Assembly (NCBI RefSeq): GCF_023161665.1
Contig: NZ_JALNTW010000004.1
Coordinates: forward strand, 87,182-151,181
From: Shewanella sp. 1CM18E
GTDB taxonomy: Bacteria; Pseudomonadota; Gammaproteobacteria; Enterobacterales; Shewanellaceae
DNA length: 64,000 nt
Reading direction: 5' to 3'
Part shown: piece after piece, positions 45,995 to 55,810 of the stretch
Layout of the letters: every line of letters starts with the position of its first letter
Numbering within the stretch: position 1 is the first letter of the stretch
The notes under the pieces: model-generated
Told to the model about the DNA's origin: nothing
Database searches by the model: none
The model's input: the letters and a program-made list of their open reading frames with translations, nothing else
Made by a program: the position numbers and the translations under genes

Positions 45995-46952
45995 ATTTAA
46001 CGTAAGGTTTACCAATCGCCTTTGGTCCTACTGCGCGGCCAATAAAGCCTGCTAGTAGCAATACCGTCAGGATATAAGGTAATACCTCAATCGCTTGTAC
46101 TGGGATTTCGCCAACTAACGGTAACTCTACACCTTGTAGACGAATCGCAATCGCGTCTAAGAAACCAAACAGCAAACAACCAAACAGTACTGGTACAGGC
46201 TTCCACTTACCGAAAATCAACGCCGCTAACGCGATAAAGCCTTTACCTGCACTCATGTTTGGCACAAAGCCGGCGCTGTGGGCAGTCGATAAGTAAGCAC
46301 CTGCCATACCCGCTAACACACCAGCAATAATCAGTGCGCGGTAACGGATCCAAGCAACTGAAATACCCGCGGTATCTACCGCATGTGGGTTTTCACCGGC
46401 TGCACGTAATCGCAAACCAAAACGGGTTTTATAAACAATCCAGTAAACCGCTGGTACTGCAAATAGCGACAGATACACTAAGAAGTTGTGCCCTGATATT
46501 AGCTGACTATAAACCATGCCAATAACCGGTACATCGGCTAATGCATCGGCAAATGGCAGCGTGATAGCGGTAAAGCGTGAGTCATCAGTTAGCGCTGGTG
46601 TTTGGCCACCTAAGCCGAACCAGAAACGACCTAGGGTAACGGTTAAGCCCACTGCTAGCATGTTGATTGCTACGCCTGATACGATTTGGTCGCCGCGGTG
46701 AGTAATGGTTGCAAAACCATGCACCAATGACAGCATCACTGAAACAGCAATACCCGCCAGCAGACCAAGCCACACAGAGCCTGTGACTGTAGCGGTTGCC
46801 GCTGCTGCAAAGGCGGCAGAAAGCATCTTGCCTTCTAGGGCGATGTTAACGATACCTGAGCGTTCTGAGAACAAGCCTGCCAATGCAGCTAAGATAAGCG
46901 GCGCCGATACACGTAGGGTTGCATCTAAGATTAGAATGATATTCTCAAACAT
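45987..46952 (-). CDS. ABC transporter permease, purine nucleoside type (second permease)
   Basis: This 321-residue inner-membrane protein with 8-10 hydrophobic segments has the branched-chain/BMP-type permease signature GENPHAVDTAGISV (EAA-like loop) and the SGIVNIALEGKMLSAAFAAA start. It resembles NupQ/PnrE permeases. It is the last gene of the importer operon, three bases after the other permease, and its 3' end meets the right hairpin-array element. Confidence 0.88.
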   Translation of the reverse strand: MFENIILILDATLRVSAPLILAALAGLFSERSGIVNIALEGKMLSAAFAAAATATVTGSVWLGLLAGIAVSVMLSLVHGFATITHRGDQIVSGVAINMLAVGLTVTLGRFWFGLGGQTPALTDDSRFTAITLPFADALADVPVIGMVYSQLISGHNFLVYLSLFAVPAVYWIVYKTRFGLRLRAAGENPHAVDTAGISVAWIRYRALIIAGVLAGMAGAYLSTAHSAGFVPNMSAGKGFIALAALIFGKWKPVPVLFGCLLFGFLDAIAIRLQGVELPLVGEIPVQAIEVLPYILTVLLLAGFIGRAVGPKAIGKPYVKSR

Positions 46953-46955
46953 AAT

Positions 46956-48086
46956 TTATGCCTCCGCCTTAACGTTGCCGATGGCTGCTTTCTTCTGATT
47001 AAGAAACACAAATAGCTTCTCAGTCGGTTTAACTAGCATCAATGCTAATGCACCACTAAATAGCACCACTAATGCTTGCACTACTTGGATCATTTCACGG
47101 TCGATATTCGGGTAGTCAAACGACAGCTCAGCGCCGCCTTGATACAGCACGCCAAATAGAATACTCGCCAAAATAATACCAATAGGATGACTACGACCAA
47201 TCAAACACACGGCAATACCGGTAAAGCCATAACCGGCTACAAAGTCGAGTTTTAGCTGCTGGCTATACCCTTGCACTTCATTCAAGCCCATCATGCCCGA
47301 TAGCGCACCAGAGATAAGCATCACCACAATGATCAGCTTCTTGTAGTTAATGCCGCCGTATTCAGCCGCACTTGGGCTCGCACCCATTGCGCGGATGGCA
47401 TAACCCCAACGCGTACGCCACAGCAATGCCCACACAAGTACACAGCAGATAAGCGCAATAAAGAAACTTAGGTTCATTGGAGATTGTGAGAAAGAGAAGC
47501 CAAACCATGCAGCCATTTCATGGAACATAGGTAAGCCAGCGCTATCTTCAAATACCCGCGATACAGGCGCCATTTGGCCTTCAAGCTTAAGCACGTTTAC
47601 TAGCAGGTAAACCATTAGCGCTGACGCGATAAAGTTAAACATGATGGTGGTAATAACGATGTGGCTACCACGGTACGCCTGTAAGTACGCAGGAATAAGC
47701 GCAAACAACGCACCAAACAGCATACTGGCAAGCATGGTGATCGGCAGCAATGCCCAGAAAGGCAAGGTACTATCAAGCGCCAAACAAGCTAGTCCGACAC
47801 CTAAGCCGCCCATATAAGCTTGGCCTTCACCACCAATATTAAATAGGCCGGCAGAGAATGCCATTGCCACTGCTAACCCAGTAAAGATAAAGTTGGTTGC
47901 ATAGTAAAGCGTGTAACCAATACCTTCTTGATAACCGAGCGCGCCACGTACCATCACACCTGCAGCTTCTATCGGGTTAACGTCAACCGCAATAAAAATG
48001 CCAGCGGCAAACGCAAAAGCAAACATGATATTAATCAGAGGTAAAACAAAAATGTTTACCCAAGATGGGATTTTAGAGTCGTTCAT
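46956..48086 (-). CDS. ABC transporter permease, purine nucleoside type (first permease)
   Basis: This 376-residue membrane protein with about ten hydrophobic segments has the FNIGGEGQAYMGG segment and the EAA-like loop GASPSAAEYGGINY. It matches the larger permease (NupP/PnrD type) that pairs with the preceding one. Its start overlaps the ATPase gene by four bases, so translation is coupled. Confidence 0.88.
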   Translation of the reverse strand: MNDSKIPSWVNIFVLPLINIMFAFAFAAGIFIAVDVNPIEAAGVMVRGALGYQEGIGYTLYYATNFIFTGLAVAMAFSAGLFNIGGEGQAYMGGLGVGLACLALDSTLPFWALLPITMLASMLFGALFALIPAYLQAYRGSHIVITTIMFNFIASALMVYLLVNVLKLEGQMAPVSRVFEDSAGLPMFHEMAAWFGFSFSQSPMNLSFFIALICCVLVWALLWRTRWGYAIRAMGASPSAAEYGGINYKKLIIVVMLISGALSGMMGLNEVQGYSQQLKLDFVAGYGFTGIAVCLIGRSHPIGIILASILFGVLYQGGAELSFDYPNIDREMIQVVQALVVLFSGALALMLVKPTEKLFVFLNQKKAAIGNVKAEA

Positions 48087-49672
48087 ATTTGAGCTCCATT
48101 ATCCGCAGCCAGCTCATCAGGCAGTATGTTTGCCATCATCATTCCTAAAGTTTTCTCATCAGCCTTGCTGGCATCAATCTCACCAACCACATGGCCGTCA
48201 AACATCACTATAATTCTGTCAGCAAGTGACATCACTTCATCTAGCTCAACAGACACCAGCAAAATACCCTTGCCTTGCTCACGTAGCTCAATAATGCGTT
48301 TATGAATAAACTCAATCGCACCAATATCGACGCCACGGGTCGGCTGACCAATCAGTAAGATATCTGGGTCTTGATCCACTTCGCGGGCAATAATGAGTTT
48401 TTGCTGGTTACCACCAGAGAATAGTGAGCTTTTCAGCTTAGGATCACGCGGTCTAACATCCCACTCATCCATTAAGCGCTTACACTCAGAGGTAATGAAT
48501 TTTGGCTTGTTAAATAAAGGACCGTTGTACTGTGACTGGTTATGGTGACCAAGAATGGCAGATTCTTCCGCACTGAAAGTCTTGATTAAGCCCATCACCA
48601 ATCTATCTTCTGGTATATGGCCCAGCTTTAATTTACGCATACCATCGGCGCAAGTTGGGTTATTGGCGTCAATCACCTTATCGCCAACTTTAATTGAACC
48701 GCGGGTTGGCGTAATAAGCCCTGCAAGTGCGCTTAATAGCTCTGATTGACCATTACCAGAGACACCAGCAACACCAACGACTTCACCGGCCTTAATTTCA
48801 ATCGACACATCTTTAAGACGGTCTACGCCCATTGAGTCGGTATAGGTAAGGTTATGAGTTGAAAGCAATACATCAGTTGGATTGGCATCGCTTTTTTCAG
48901 CTTTAAGGCGCACCTTGCGGCCAACCATTAATTCAGCGAGTTCTTCTTTATTGGTGTGCGCGGTTTCTCTGTGAGCCACCATTTCACCTTGGCGCATTAC
49001 CGACACATTGTCAGTCGCCGACAGGATCTCTTTAAGCTTATGGGTGATAAGTAAAATCGTCACACCCTGCGCGCGCAAGGCATCAAAAATATGGAATAGA
49101 TGCTCAGTTTCTTGTGGCGTCAGCACGCCAGTAGGCTCATCTAGAATCAGGATTTTTGCACCGCGATATAGCGCTTTTAAGATTTCAACCCGCTGCTGTA
49201 GGCCAACCGAAAGTTCTTCAATAAGGCTATCGAGTGGTACATCGAGTTGGTACTCTTTAGCTAAACGCTCAAGCTCTTTACGTGCTTTTCTCAGGCTAGG
49301 TTTAAGTAAACCGCCCTCTTCAGCACCTAAAATAACGTTCTCAAGTACGGTAAAGTTATCAACCAACATAAAGTGCTGATGCACCATGCCGATGCCATAA
49401 CTGATGGCTTCTTTTGAGTTAGCTAGCTTACGCTCGATACCATCAATTAGAATCTCACCTTTATCAGCGGTGTAGAAGCCATAAATGATGTTCATCAAGG
49501 TAGATTTACCTGCACCGTTCTCACCGATAATGCCGTGAATGGTGCCAGCAGGAATTTTTAAGCAGATATCTTTGTTGGCGTGAACAGCGCCAAATCTCTT
49601 GTCGATACCACGAAGCTCTAAGGCTACGGGACGCTCATTTGATTTTTCTTTTGCGTGTGTAGACATGGTCAT
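48083..49672 (-). CDS. ABC transporter ATPase with two nucleotide-binding domains
   Basis: This 529-residue protein carries two ABC domains like sugar and nucleoside importers (RbsA/NupO type). The first has a consensus Walker A GENGAGKST, signature LSVGLQQRVEIL and Walker B ILILDEPTG. The second has the degenerate loop GVSGNGQSE, signature FSGGNQQKLIIAREV and Walker B-like ILLIGQPTRG lacking the usual Asp-Glu. Only the first site should hydrolyse ATP efficiently. It energises the importer with the two permeases downstream. Confidence 0.92.
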   Translation of the reverse strand: MTMSTHAKEKSNERPVALELRGIDKRFGAVHANKDICLKIPAGTIHGIIGENGAGKSTLMNIIYGFYTADKGEILIDGIERKLANSKEAISYGIGMVHQHFMLVDNFTVLENVILGAEEGGLLKPSLRKARKELERLAKEYQLDVPLDSLIEELSVGLQQRVEILKALYRGAKILILDEPTGVLTPQETEHLFHIFDALRAQGVTILLITHKLKEILSATDNVSVMRQGEMVAHRETAHTNKEELAELMVGRKVRLKAEKSDANPTDVLLSTHNLTYTDSMGVDRLKDVSIEIKAGEVVGVAGVSGNGQSELLSALAGLITPTRGSIKVGDKVIDANNPTCADGMRKLKLGHIPEDRLVMGLIKTFSAEESAILGHHNQSQYNGPLFNKPKFITSECKRLMDEWDVRPRDPKLKSSLFSGGNQQKLIIAREVDQDPDILLIGQPTRGVDIGAIEFIHKRIIELREQGKGILLVSVELDEVMSLADRIIVMFDGHVVGEIDASKADEKTLGMMMANILPDELAADNGAQI

Positions 49673-49767
49673 AATTATCTCAAATGCCTAAGCAGGCATT
49701 GATGACTAAACATTGATCAAATATTGAATTAATAGAAAATTAACTCTTAAAAATTACCACTTACAAC

Positions 49768-49798
49768 AAAGCTCCCCAGTCAAAAACCAGAGAGCTTT
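49768..49798 (-). terminator. Hairpin between binding-protein and ATPase genes
   Basis: AAAGCTC / GAGCTTT pair around a 17-base loop in the 143-base gap. On the minus strand it is followed by TGTTG, so it is a leaky terminator or an RNA-stability element that could favour binding-protein expression. Confidence 0.4.
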
Positions 49799-49815
49799 AT
49801 CTATGTTAATACCGC

Positions 49816-50820
49816 TTAGTATTTACAAGTGTTGTCTTTCATGTAGTCATGAACAACAATTTCGCCTGCAATGATTTTCTTAGTGATATCAGCAAGCTTT
49901 GCTTCCATTTCTGGAGTCACTAGTGCACGGTTATGCTCGTCTAATGCCCAGTTAACACCGTTTTCTTTTAGACCGCGGCTATCGATACCAGCAGTAAATT
50001 CACCTTTCTGTGCATCTTTGAATACTTCAAAAGTAGCCACGCCCACTAGCTTAACCATAGAAGTTAGCATGACGCCTGGGTGGAGGTAGTTTTGGTTTGA
50101 GTCAACACCAATCGCGTACTTACCTTCGTCTTTAGCCGCTTGATAAACACCCACACCAGTGCCACCCGCTGCTGCGAATACTACGTCAGCGCCTTTAGTG
50201 AACTGGCTTTTAGACAGCTCAGCACCACGTGCAGGATCGTTCCATGCTGCGATAGTAGAACCAGTCATGTTTTGGAATACTTCAGCATCTTTGCTCATGA
50301 ACTTCGCACCTTGCTCGTAACCACAAGCAAACTTACGAATTAGCGGAATATCCATACCGCCAACAAAACCAATCTTGTTGGTTTCAGACTTCATTGCAGC
50401 AAGTGCACCCACAAGGAATGAACCTTCGTGCTCTTTGAACACGAGTGACTTAACGTTTGGCAAATCAACTACTGAGTCGATAATAACGAATTCAGTTTCA
50501 GGGTATTTCTTAGCTACTTTTTCAAGCGCTGAGCCATACATAAAGCCAACAACAACGATAGGGCTAAAGCCGCGACGAGCTAAACGCTCAAGACCCTGTT
50601 CACGCTGTGCGTCATTTGAAGGTACGAATTCACGCACCTCAACACCTGCGCTTTCGTTAAACTTCAATACACCATTTTGGTAAACAGCTTGGTTGAAAGA
50701 CTTATCGAACTTACCCGTGGTATCAAAAGCAACAGCAGGCTTGAAGTCTGCAGCTGTTGCAGCAAACGAACACATTGCTAGAGTGACTGCAGCTGCAGTT
50801 GCGCTCAGGATTTTCATCAT
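49816..50820 (-). CDS. BMP-family periplasmic binding protein of the nucleoside ABC importer
   Basis: This 334-residue protein has a signal peptide ending ATA before ADFKPA. The BMP/PnrA/Med family motifs are FDKSFNQ near the N terminus, the EGSFLVGALAA segment and the GFVGGMDIP loop. These bind purine nucleosides in characterised relatives. The cysteine in the signal peptide (LAMCS) does not form a good lipobox, so the protein is probably soluble rather than a lipoprotein. AAGGA lies before two consecutive ATGs; either could start. It is the first gene of the importer operon. Confidence 0.9.
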   Translation of the reverse strand: MMKILSATAAAVTLAMCSFAATAADFKPAVAFDTTGKFDKSFNQAVYQNGVLKFNESAGVEVREFVPSNDAQREQGLERLARRGFSPIVVVGFMYGSALEKVAKKYPETEFVIIDSVVDLPNVKSLVFKEHEGSFLVGALAAMKSETNKIGFVGGMDIPLIRKFACGYEQGAKFMSKDAEVFQNMTGSTIAAWNDPARGAELSKSQFTKGADVVFAAAGGTGVGVYQAAKDEGKYAIGVDSNQNYLHPGVMLTSMVKLVGVATFEVFKDAQKGEFTAGIDSRGLKENGVNWALDEHNRALVTPEMEAKLADITKKIIAGEIVVHDYMKDNTCKY

Positions 50821-51436
50821 TCTCGTCCTTATAAGGTATAAGTATTATTTTTGGTATTATTGACGACTCTAAGCAGTAAAAACCCCATGCTTAAAACCAT
50901 CATTTAAGATCAAGAATCCGGAGCTTACAGCAGCTAGGAATAAGATTACTAGTGCTCCTAATACTCACAAATCAGCCAAAACTGCCAAGCAACCAGTTGT
51001 ACTTTTAATACAAAAAAACGCCTTAATCTGCGCAAAATCACGCTTTAAATTGAATAAAATTAGCTTTGGTTATTACCGAAGCAATTTAAAGTGGATTATC
51101 CTTAAAACAGAACAAGTAAACAGAGGTAAGGCATGACTTTTAGCCTTAAAATACATAGGGATAAAAAGATTGCAAAATACAAAAACAAAGGGGTAACAAC
51201 ATTAATATTTTTAAAGACGAACAATTTCATGAATGAACAAAAATTACTAAACTTAAAGTAAAAACAACTACTTTTAGCTTTCCTTCTTGAAAAACAGTAA
51301 TTTTTTTACTTAAAAAACAACCGCTAAACAACGCAAAAAAAATAAAAATATTTTTAGTAATTTTTCGTTTGTTTGAGCTGCATCAGTATTTTCAAAACCA
51401 CAAACAAGATTAAGCCATAACTTTGTAGCGACTTAA
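50821..51436. promoter_or_regulatory. Long A+T-rich leader region of the importer operon
   Basis: About 600 bases upstream of the binding-protein gene contain long A and T tracts (51295-51365) that may be bent DNA or an UP element. I find no PurR-like operator or riboswitch core and no coding frame. Confidence 0.35.
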
Positions 51437-51559
51437 TTAACCAGTATGAGTCACACTAATCGTTAGGGTAATAGCTAGAATAATCGCGATAACAAGAATG
51501 AGAATAATGATAATGAAATTAATGAGAACAGCCATGAAAGTGGGCTCATTAATGAACAT
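51437..51559 (-). CDS. Candidate 40-residue single-pass membrane protein
   Basis: A minus-strand frame opens at ATG 51559 with AGAGG nine bases upstream and closes at TAA 51437. The protein starts MFINEPTFMAVLINF, has an unbroken hydrophobic segment of isoleucine, leucine and valine (about 11-36) and ends VTHTG. The composition is that of small regulatory membrane proteins. A terminator immediately upstream (51637-51670) isolates it from the crotonase gene, so it would need its own promoter in 51560-51636. No family is recognised. Confidence 0.45.
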   Translation of the reverse strand: MFINEPTFMAVLINFIIIILILVIAIILAITLTISVTHTG

Positions 51560-51636
51560 AAAAATCAGCCTCTCTATATTTTCACTCAGACAAAATACCA
51601 AGTAAAAATAAGACTATCTTCAAGTAATACTGGCAA

Positions 51637-51670
51637 TAAAAAAGCGCAACATCCGAAAGGACGTTACGCT
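51637..51670 (-). terminator. Terminator after the crotonase gene
   Basis: A 12-position stem with two mismatches on the plus strand becomes fully paired with G-T wobbles on the minus strand (AGCGTAACGTCC / GGATGTTGCGCT). It is followed by TTTTTTATT. Confidence 0.8.
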
Positions 51671-51716
51671 CTATAGTCGTGCAGTAAAACCTAATTAAAT
51701 AGGGCTTAACAGCTTA

Positions 51717-52562
51717 TTATTTAATATCTTGCACGTTCATAACCAGTTGCTCCCAGTTACGCTGATTTTCAATATCGAGTTGCAAACCTTGTTCATCGGC
51801 AATTTGAAAACGCTTAACCGCTGGAGTTTTACTGGTTGCTTGATATAACCAATATGCTTCTGCTTTTAGCGCTTCATCAATAGGCTTATCAATTGACTCG
51901 TAAACCATTTGCTTACAAGCATTTATCGACTCAGCTGGAAACTTAGCAATGCGCTGCGCTAACGCATCAACATAAGGGCCTATTTCATCTGGTTCTAGCG
52001 CTTTGTTAATCGTGCCGTACGCTTCAGCCTCATCAGCAGTAAAATCGCGAGCACTTAAAATAATCTCTAGCGCACGACCTAAGCCAACTTGACGCGCCAT
52101 GCGCGATGCACCGCCGCCACAAGGTAGTATCCCCATACCTACTTCCATTTGCATAAACTTAAACTTACCGCGAGCCGCAAAACGCATATCACAAGCTAGG
52201 GCAAATTCATGACCACCGCCGCGGGCAAAACCTTCGAGCTTAGCAATTGTAGCTTGAGGTAACTTGCTAATGCGCTCTAACACACTTTGTAGATCAAGCA
52301 GCTTAGCCTCGTCACGAGACACAGCTTCGGTAGACATGTCTTTTAAAAGATTTGTGTCGTAGTGACATACCCAAATTTCAGGATTTGCAGACTGGAATAC
52401 GACTACTTTAACGCTGCTATCACGCTCTAGACGTAGCGCCAAACCGTTAAGATCTGCCAGCATCTCCTGCCCTTGCACATTCACTGTGCCAAAATCAAAA
52501 GTCACATACAAAATAGCGTCGTCTTTTTTTGCCGTAAATGTTGTGTAGCCCTCGTAATTCAT
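51717..52562 (-). CDS. Enoyl-CoA hydratase/isomerase family protein
   Basis: This crotonase-fold protein of 281 residues has the oxyanion-hole segments around HYDTNLLKD and EGFARGGGHEFALACDMRFA. MEVGMGILPCGGG follows, with a Glu at the catalytic position. The substrate is not clear; the first oxyanion segment is atypical (WVCHYD), so it may not be a fatty-acid hydratase. The ATG at 52562 is preferred because AAGGA is seven bases upstream; the ATG two codons earlier is only one base from that site. It is a single gene. Confidence 0.8.
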   Translation of the reverse strand: MNYEGYTTFTAKKDDAILYVTFDFGTVNVQGQEMLADLNGLALRLERDSSVKVVVFQSANPEIWVCHYDTNLLKDMSTEAVSRDEAKLLDLQSVLERISKLPQATIAKLEGFARGGGHEFALACDMRFAARGKFKFMQMEVGMGILPCGGGASRMARQVGLGRALEIILSARDFTADEAEAYGTINKALEPDEIGPYVDALAQRIAKFPAESINACKQMVYESIDKPIDEALKAEAYWLYQATSKTPAVKRFQIADEQGLQLDIENQRNWEQLVMNVQDIK

Positions 52563-52781
52563 AACCATATCCTTTCAATTAAAAGTAGTGCCGTTGATTG
52601 GTCACCAAGCACATAAAAGATAGGCCAGAGCATTAACTAAAACAATTTAAGAGTTGGCTAAACTAATTCTGCAAAATATTGATAATCAGTATTTTAATAT
52701 CAACTAATGATTACTGGGCGGGGGTTAAACCATAGTGGCCGTTAAGGTAGTGAATTTACGAGTAATAAGACTAAGCAGAAC

Positions 52782-53426
52782 TTACAACTCAACTAAGTTA
52801 TGCTTATCTAAGCCATGTTCAACTAAGCTATGTTCACCAAAAATAAATGGCAGAAGCTTTATTGTATTTTGCGCATCAATTAATCCTCGATGATGAGCTC
52901 CTTCCATACTATTGCCAGATAGTTCTAAGGCTTTCTTAAGCCCAACCTGTGGCTTAACCCTTTGAGTTTTAGAAAAAGCTTTCTTTAAGTTAACTACAGT
53001 AGCAGGCTTATACCCTTGAAGTTGGTGAAAATCACAATCTATGTTTATCTGAATCAAATCATAGGATCCCCAAGAACAAAAAATATAGTCATTATCTGCC
53101 GGTAGCCAAGCTTGAAATTGCTTAAAAACATGGCTAAAAACATCTTGTTTTGCTAATAACGATTGTGAGATTCCAGTGAGGTTTGCACAAAATGAACTCA
53201 ACTGCGGATGCCTTACCGGACGCACGAGTCCGCTGAAGTCATTAACGACCGATAGAGAATTAGTTGTAAGTAACACGGCACCAATTTCTATTATCTCTCT
53301 TTCATTTACGGGAATAGAACCATCTTCAGTACACGTATGTTCTACATCAATAATGACTAGATACTGATGTTGATCTAACACCTGTCTGAGACCATCTCTT
53401 GTATATTCAAACTCCAATCTATACAC
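52782..53426 (-). CDS. DEDDh 3'-5' exonuclease, ERI-1/KapD-like
   Basis: This 214-residue exonuclease-domain protein has the catalytic acids Asp27 and Glu29 in IIDVEHTC, Asp123 in WGSYDLIQ, and His179 with Asp184 in HHRGLIDAQNT. The DVExTC motif is that of the ERI-1/KapD subgroup, which trims RNA 3' ends in some organisms. The C terminus contains a short imperfect repeat, HSLVEHGLDKHNLVEL. The substrate in bacteria is unknown. It is a single gene between the crotonase and fccA. Confidence 0.82.
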   Translation of the reverse strand: MYRLEFEYTRDGLRQVLDQHQYLVIIDVEHTCTEDGSIPVNEREIIEIGAVLLTTNSLSVVNDFSGLVRPVRHPQLSSFCANLTGISQSLLAKQDVFSHVFKQFQAWLPADNDYIFCSWGSYDLIQINIDCDFHQLQGYKPATVVNLKKAFSKTQRVKPQVGLKKALELSGNSMEGAHHRGLIDAQNTIKLLPFIFGEHSLVEHGLDKHNLVEL

Positions 53427-53506
53427 CAGTATTTTTGTTTAACCAATAGCGCAAACATACTCGCTGTTCAGCACCACTGCAATTGCCTCTTAAGCTACAA
53501 ATACAA

Positions 53507-53537
53507 AAAAGCCTCCATCTATAAGATGAAGGCTTTT
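53507..53537 (-). terminator. fccA terminator
   Basis: The stem AAAAGCCT-CATCT / AGATG-AGGCTTTT with a single mismatch has T(6) on the minus strand, 86 bases past the fccA stop. Confidence 0.8.
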
Positions 53538-53622
53538 GCTTTTAGGCTAAGGCTCAATCGAAGGCTGAAACTTAACTAAAATCCCAACCCCGACTAACAA
53601 TCTAAGATTAATTTTTCTTAGA

Positions 53623-55413
53623 CTAATTCTTTTTCGAGTACTCAGCTGCGTTCTCACCAGCCATTCTACCGAAGGTGACGATATCAGAGATAGCGTTACC
53701 ACCTAGGCGGTTAGCACCGTGAACACCACCAGTTACTTCACCAGCACCGTATAGGCCAGGGATAACTTGCTTCTTAGCGTTCATGATTTCAGCTTTAGAG
53801 TCAATCTTCACGCCGCCCATAGTGTGGTGTACACCAGGAGTCACTTCGATTGCGTAGTAGTTACCTTCGTTAAGGGCACGAGGTAGGTTTGGACGACCAA
53901 AGTCTGCATCCTTACCGCTCTTCACTAGGCTGTTGTAGCGCGCAACAGCTTCAGTTAAGTTCTTACCATCAATACCAGTCATTTCACCTAGTTTAACTAG
54001 CGAGTCTGCACTTGGTACTACACCTAGACCGATGTACTTATCAATCTTGCTTAGCGACTTACGTACTGAGTCATCAAATACTAGGAACGCTGACTTACCA
54101 GTTTGGTTCAAGATAGCCGCAGATGCTTTGTCACGAGTCGTGATTTCGTTTACGAAACGCTTACCTTCACGGTTAATCAAGATTGCACCGTTACCACGTA
54201 CCGCTTCAGTGACCATCACACCACCTTTAACAGACAGCGTTGGGTGAGCTTGGATGTATTCTAGATCCTTCATCGCCGCGCCAGCATTTGCTGCTACGTC
54301 TAGACCGTCACCTGTTGCACCTGGTTGGTTAGTAGAGATAAAGCCTTTTAGCTTAGGATCAAGTTTTGATACACGCTCGTTGTTCTTAGCAAAACCACCT
54401 GTTGCTAGGATAACTGCGTCAGCTTTGATCCAGTAGTAACCTTTGTACATGCCTTTAACTAGTAGGCCTTTAACGTTACCTTTGTCATCTTTGATGATTT
54501 CGATACCACGCGTGTTCATACGCATATCGATATCGCGCTTAACAGCGTTATCGTAAAGCACTTGAATTACGTGAGCACCAACACCAGCACCACCTGTTGG
54601 ACGGTGTGAACGGTTAGCAGAAGCACCACCCATACGACCTACGTCGTTAAGGTCTGCGCCCATTGCAGTTAACCAATCTACAGAACCTTTAGAGTGTGAA
54701 GTTAATACTTCAACTAGTTCTGGCTCGTTCAAGTCACGACCACCTTTCATGGTGTCTTTGTACATAGACTCAACGCTGTCTTTAATGTCTTTTGCTTTTT
54801 GCTGATCAGTCCAAGCAGCGTTCATGCCGCCAGCTGCTAGCTTAGCGTTACCACCAATTACTGGCTCTTTTTCAATAAGAATAACTTTAGCGCCATGGTC
54901 GTGCGCAGATACTGCTGCAGAGAAACCTGCACCACCAGAACCAACAACCACTACGTCAACTGTGTCACGTGGCTCAGCTGCTAGAGCAGCTTGACGATCT
55001 GATTGGTCTTTTAATAGTTCATCGATGCTTGGCTCATGACGTTCCCACTTTTTAGTGTATGGCATGTCAAAGTCGAAGCTGTGGCAAGAGTCACAGTAAA
55101 CCATCGATTTTTCGTGAGCGCTGTGACAAGAAGTACAAGCCACATCGCCAGGGAAATGAGATTCATGGGCATTGTAATGCTCATGCTTAGTTTCTTCAGC
55201 AACTTCAGCTAGTGTGCCATGACAAGATACACATTGTGCGTTCTCGTAAGTTAAGCTGTCGTTTGATAGCTCACCGTCTGGCATGTGGCAACTATCACAC
55301 TCTTGGTTTTCACCATGAAAATCTGCCAAGTTATCAGCCGCCATAGCGTTAGACATTAAGCCTGCTGAGCCTAGAAGCGTTGCAATACACACTGCTTTTT
55401 TAAAGTTTTTCAT
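53623..55413 (-). CDS. fccA: Periplasmic flavocytochrome c fumarate reductase (tetraheme)
   Basis: FccA is the soluble unidirectional fumarate reductase of Shewanella and also shuttles electrons across the periplasm. The 596-residue precursor has a signal peptide (cut near residue 25) and four CxxCH heme sites (Cys39, 61, 93 and 107). The FAD fumarate-reductase domain has [10 protein letters not shown] near 159, EKEPVIGGN and HPTLS. Catalytic residues are expected in [13 protein letters not shown] and in GVHHTMGG. It is transcribed divergently from a two-component system, with repeats between. AGGAAATGAG precedes the ATG. Confidence 0.97.
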   Translation of the reverse strand: MKNFKKAVCIATLLGSAGLMSNAMAADNLADFHGENQECDSCHMPDGELSNDSLTYENAQCVSCHGTLAEVAEETKHEHYNAHESHFPGDVACTSCHSAHEKSMVYCDSCHSFDFDMPYTKKWERHEPSIDELLKDQSDRQAALAAEPRDTVDVVVVGSGGAGFSAAVSAHDHGAKVILIEKEPVIGGNAKLAAGGMNAAWTDQQKAKDIKDSVESMYKDTMKGGRDLNEPELVEVLTSHSKGSVDWLTAMGADLNDVGRMGGASANRSHRPTGGAGVGAHVIQVLYDNAVKRDIDMRMNTRGIEIIKDDKGNVKGLLVKGMYKGYYWIKADAVILATGGFAKNNERVSKLDPKLKGFISTNQPGATGDGLDVAANAGAAMKDLEYIQAHPTLSVKGGVMVTEAVRGNGAILINREGKRFVNEITTRDKASAAILNQTGKSAFLVFDDSVRKSLSKIDKYIGLGVVPSADSLVKLGEMTGIDGKNLTEAVARYNSLVKSGKDADFGRPNLPRALNEGNYYAIEVTPGVHHTMGGVKIDSKAEIMNAKKQVIPGLYGAGEVTGGVHGANRLGGNAISDIVTFGRMAGENAAEYSKKN

Positions 55414-55810
55414 CTCATTTCCTCGCCTTTTATCACCGCCCTGCAGCAGCTGAAAAAAGCTATCACGTTATATTCGACAATCGTTAGCGTTGTCTTAACT
55501 ACTCAATTCGAGGTAATTTTCTGCCTATTGCTCAATACCAGCAACTACATCGGTTGAATCACCATTGAAACTGAACACTCGATCACAGCTTGCAAAACCG
55601 CTCATGCAAACATGCATAACCTGATAAGCCGTTATGCAAAAATGCATAATCTAAAGTTAGCTTGATCACAAATACGCCCAGAACGGCATTTAGCAATTCT
55701 AAAAACGAGAAAAACCAATAATTACAGTGACATTAAAAGCCCCAAATAAGCCTTAAAAAGCGAGAAATCCCGCACAGTTATCTTGTATAAGCTCATGCTA
55801 AGATTCTTTT
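55414..55810. promoter_or_regulatory. Divergent control region of fccA and the two-component system
   Basis: Two 16-base direct repeats, ATGCAAACATGCATAA (55604-55619) and ATGCAAAAATGCATAA (55634-55649), are spaced exactly 30 bases, about three helical turns. TGCATAAC / GTTATGCA also form an inverted repeat between them. TTTGTGATCAAGC-like sequence near 55660-55672 (minus strand) is a CRP/FNR half-site at best. No sigma54 promoter was found. Confidence 0.55.
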
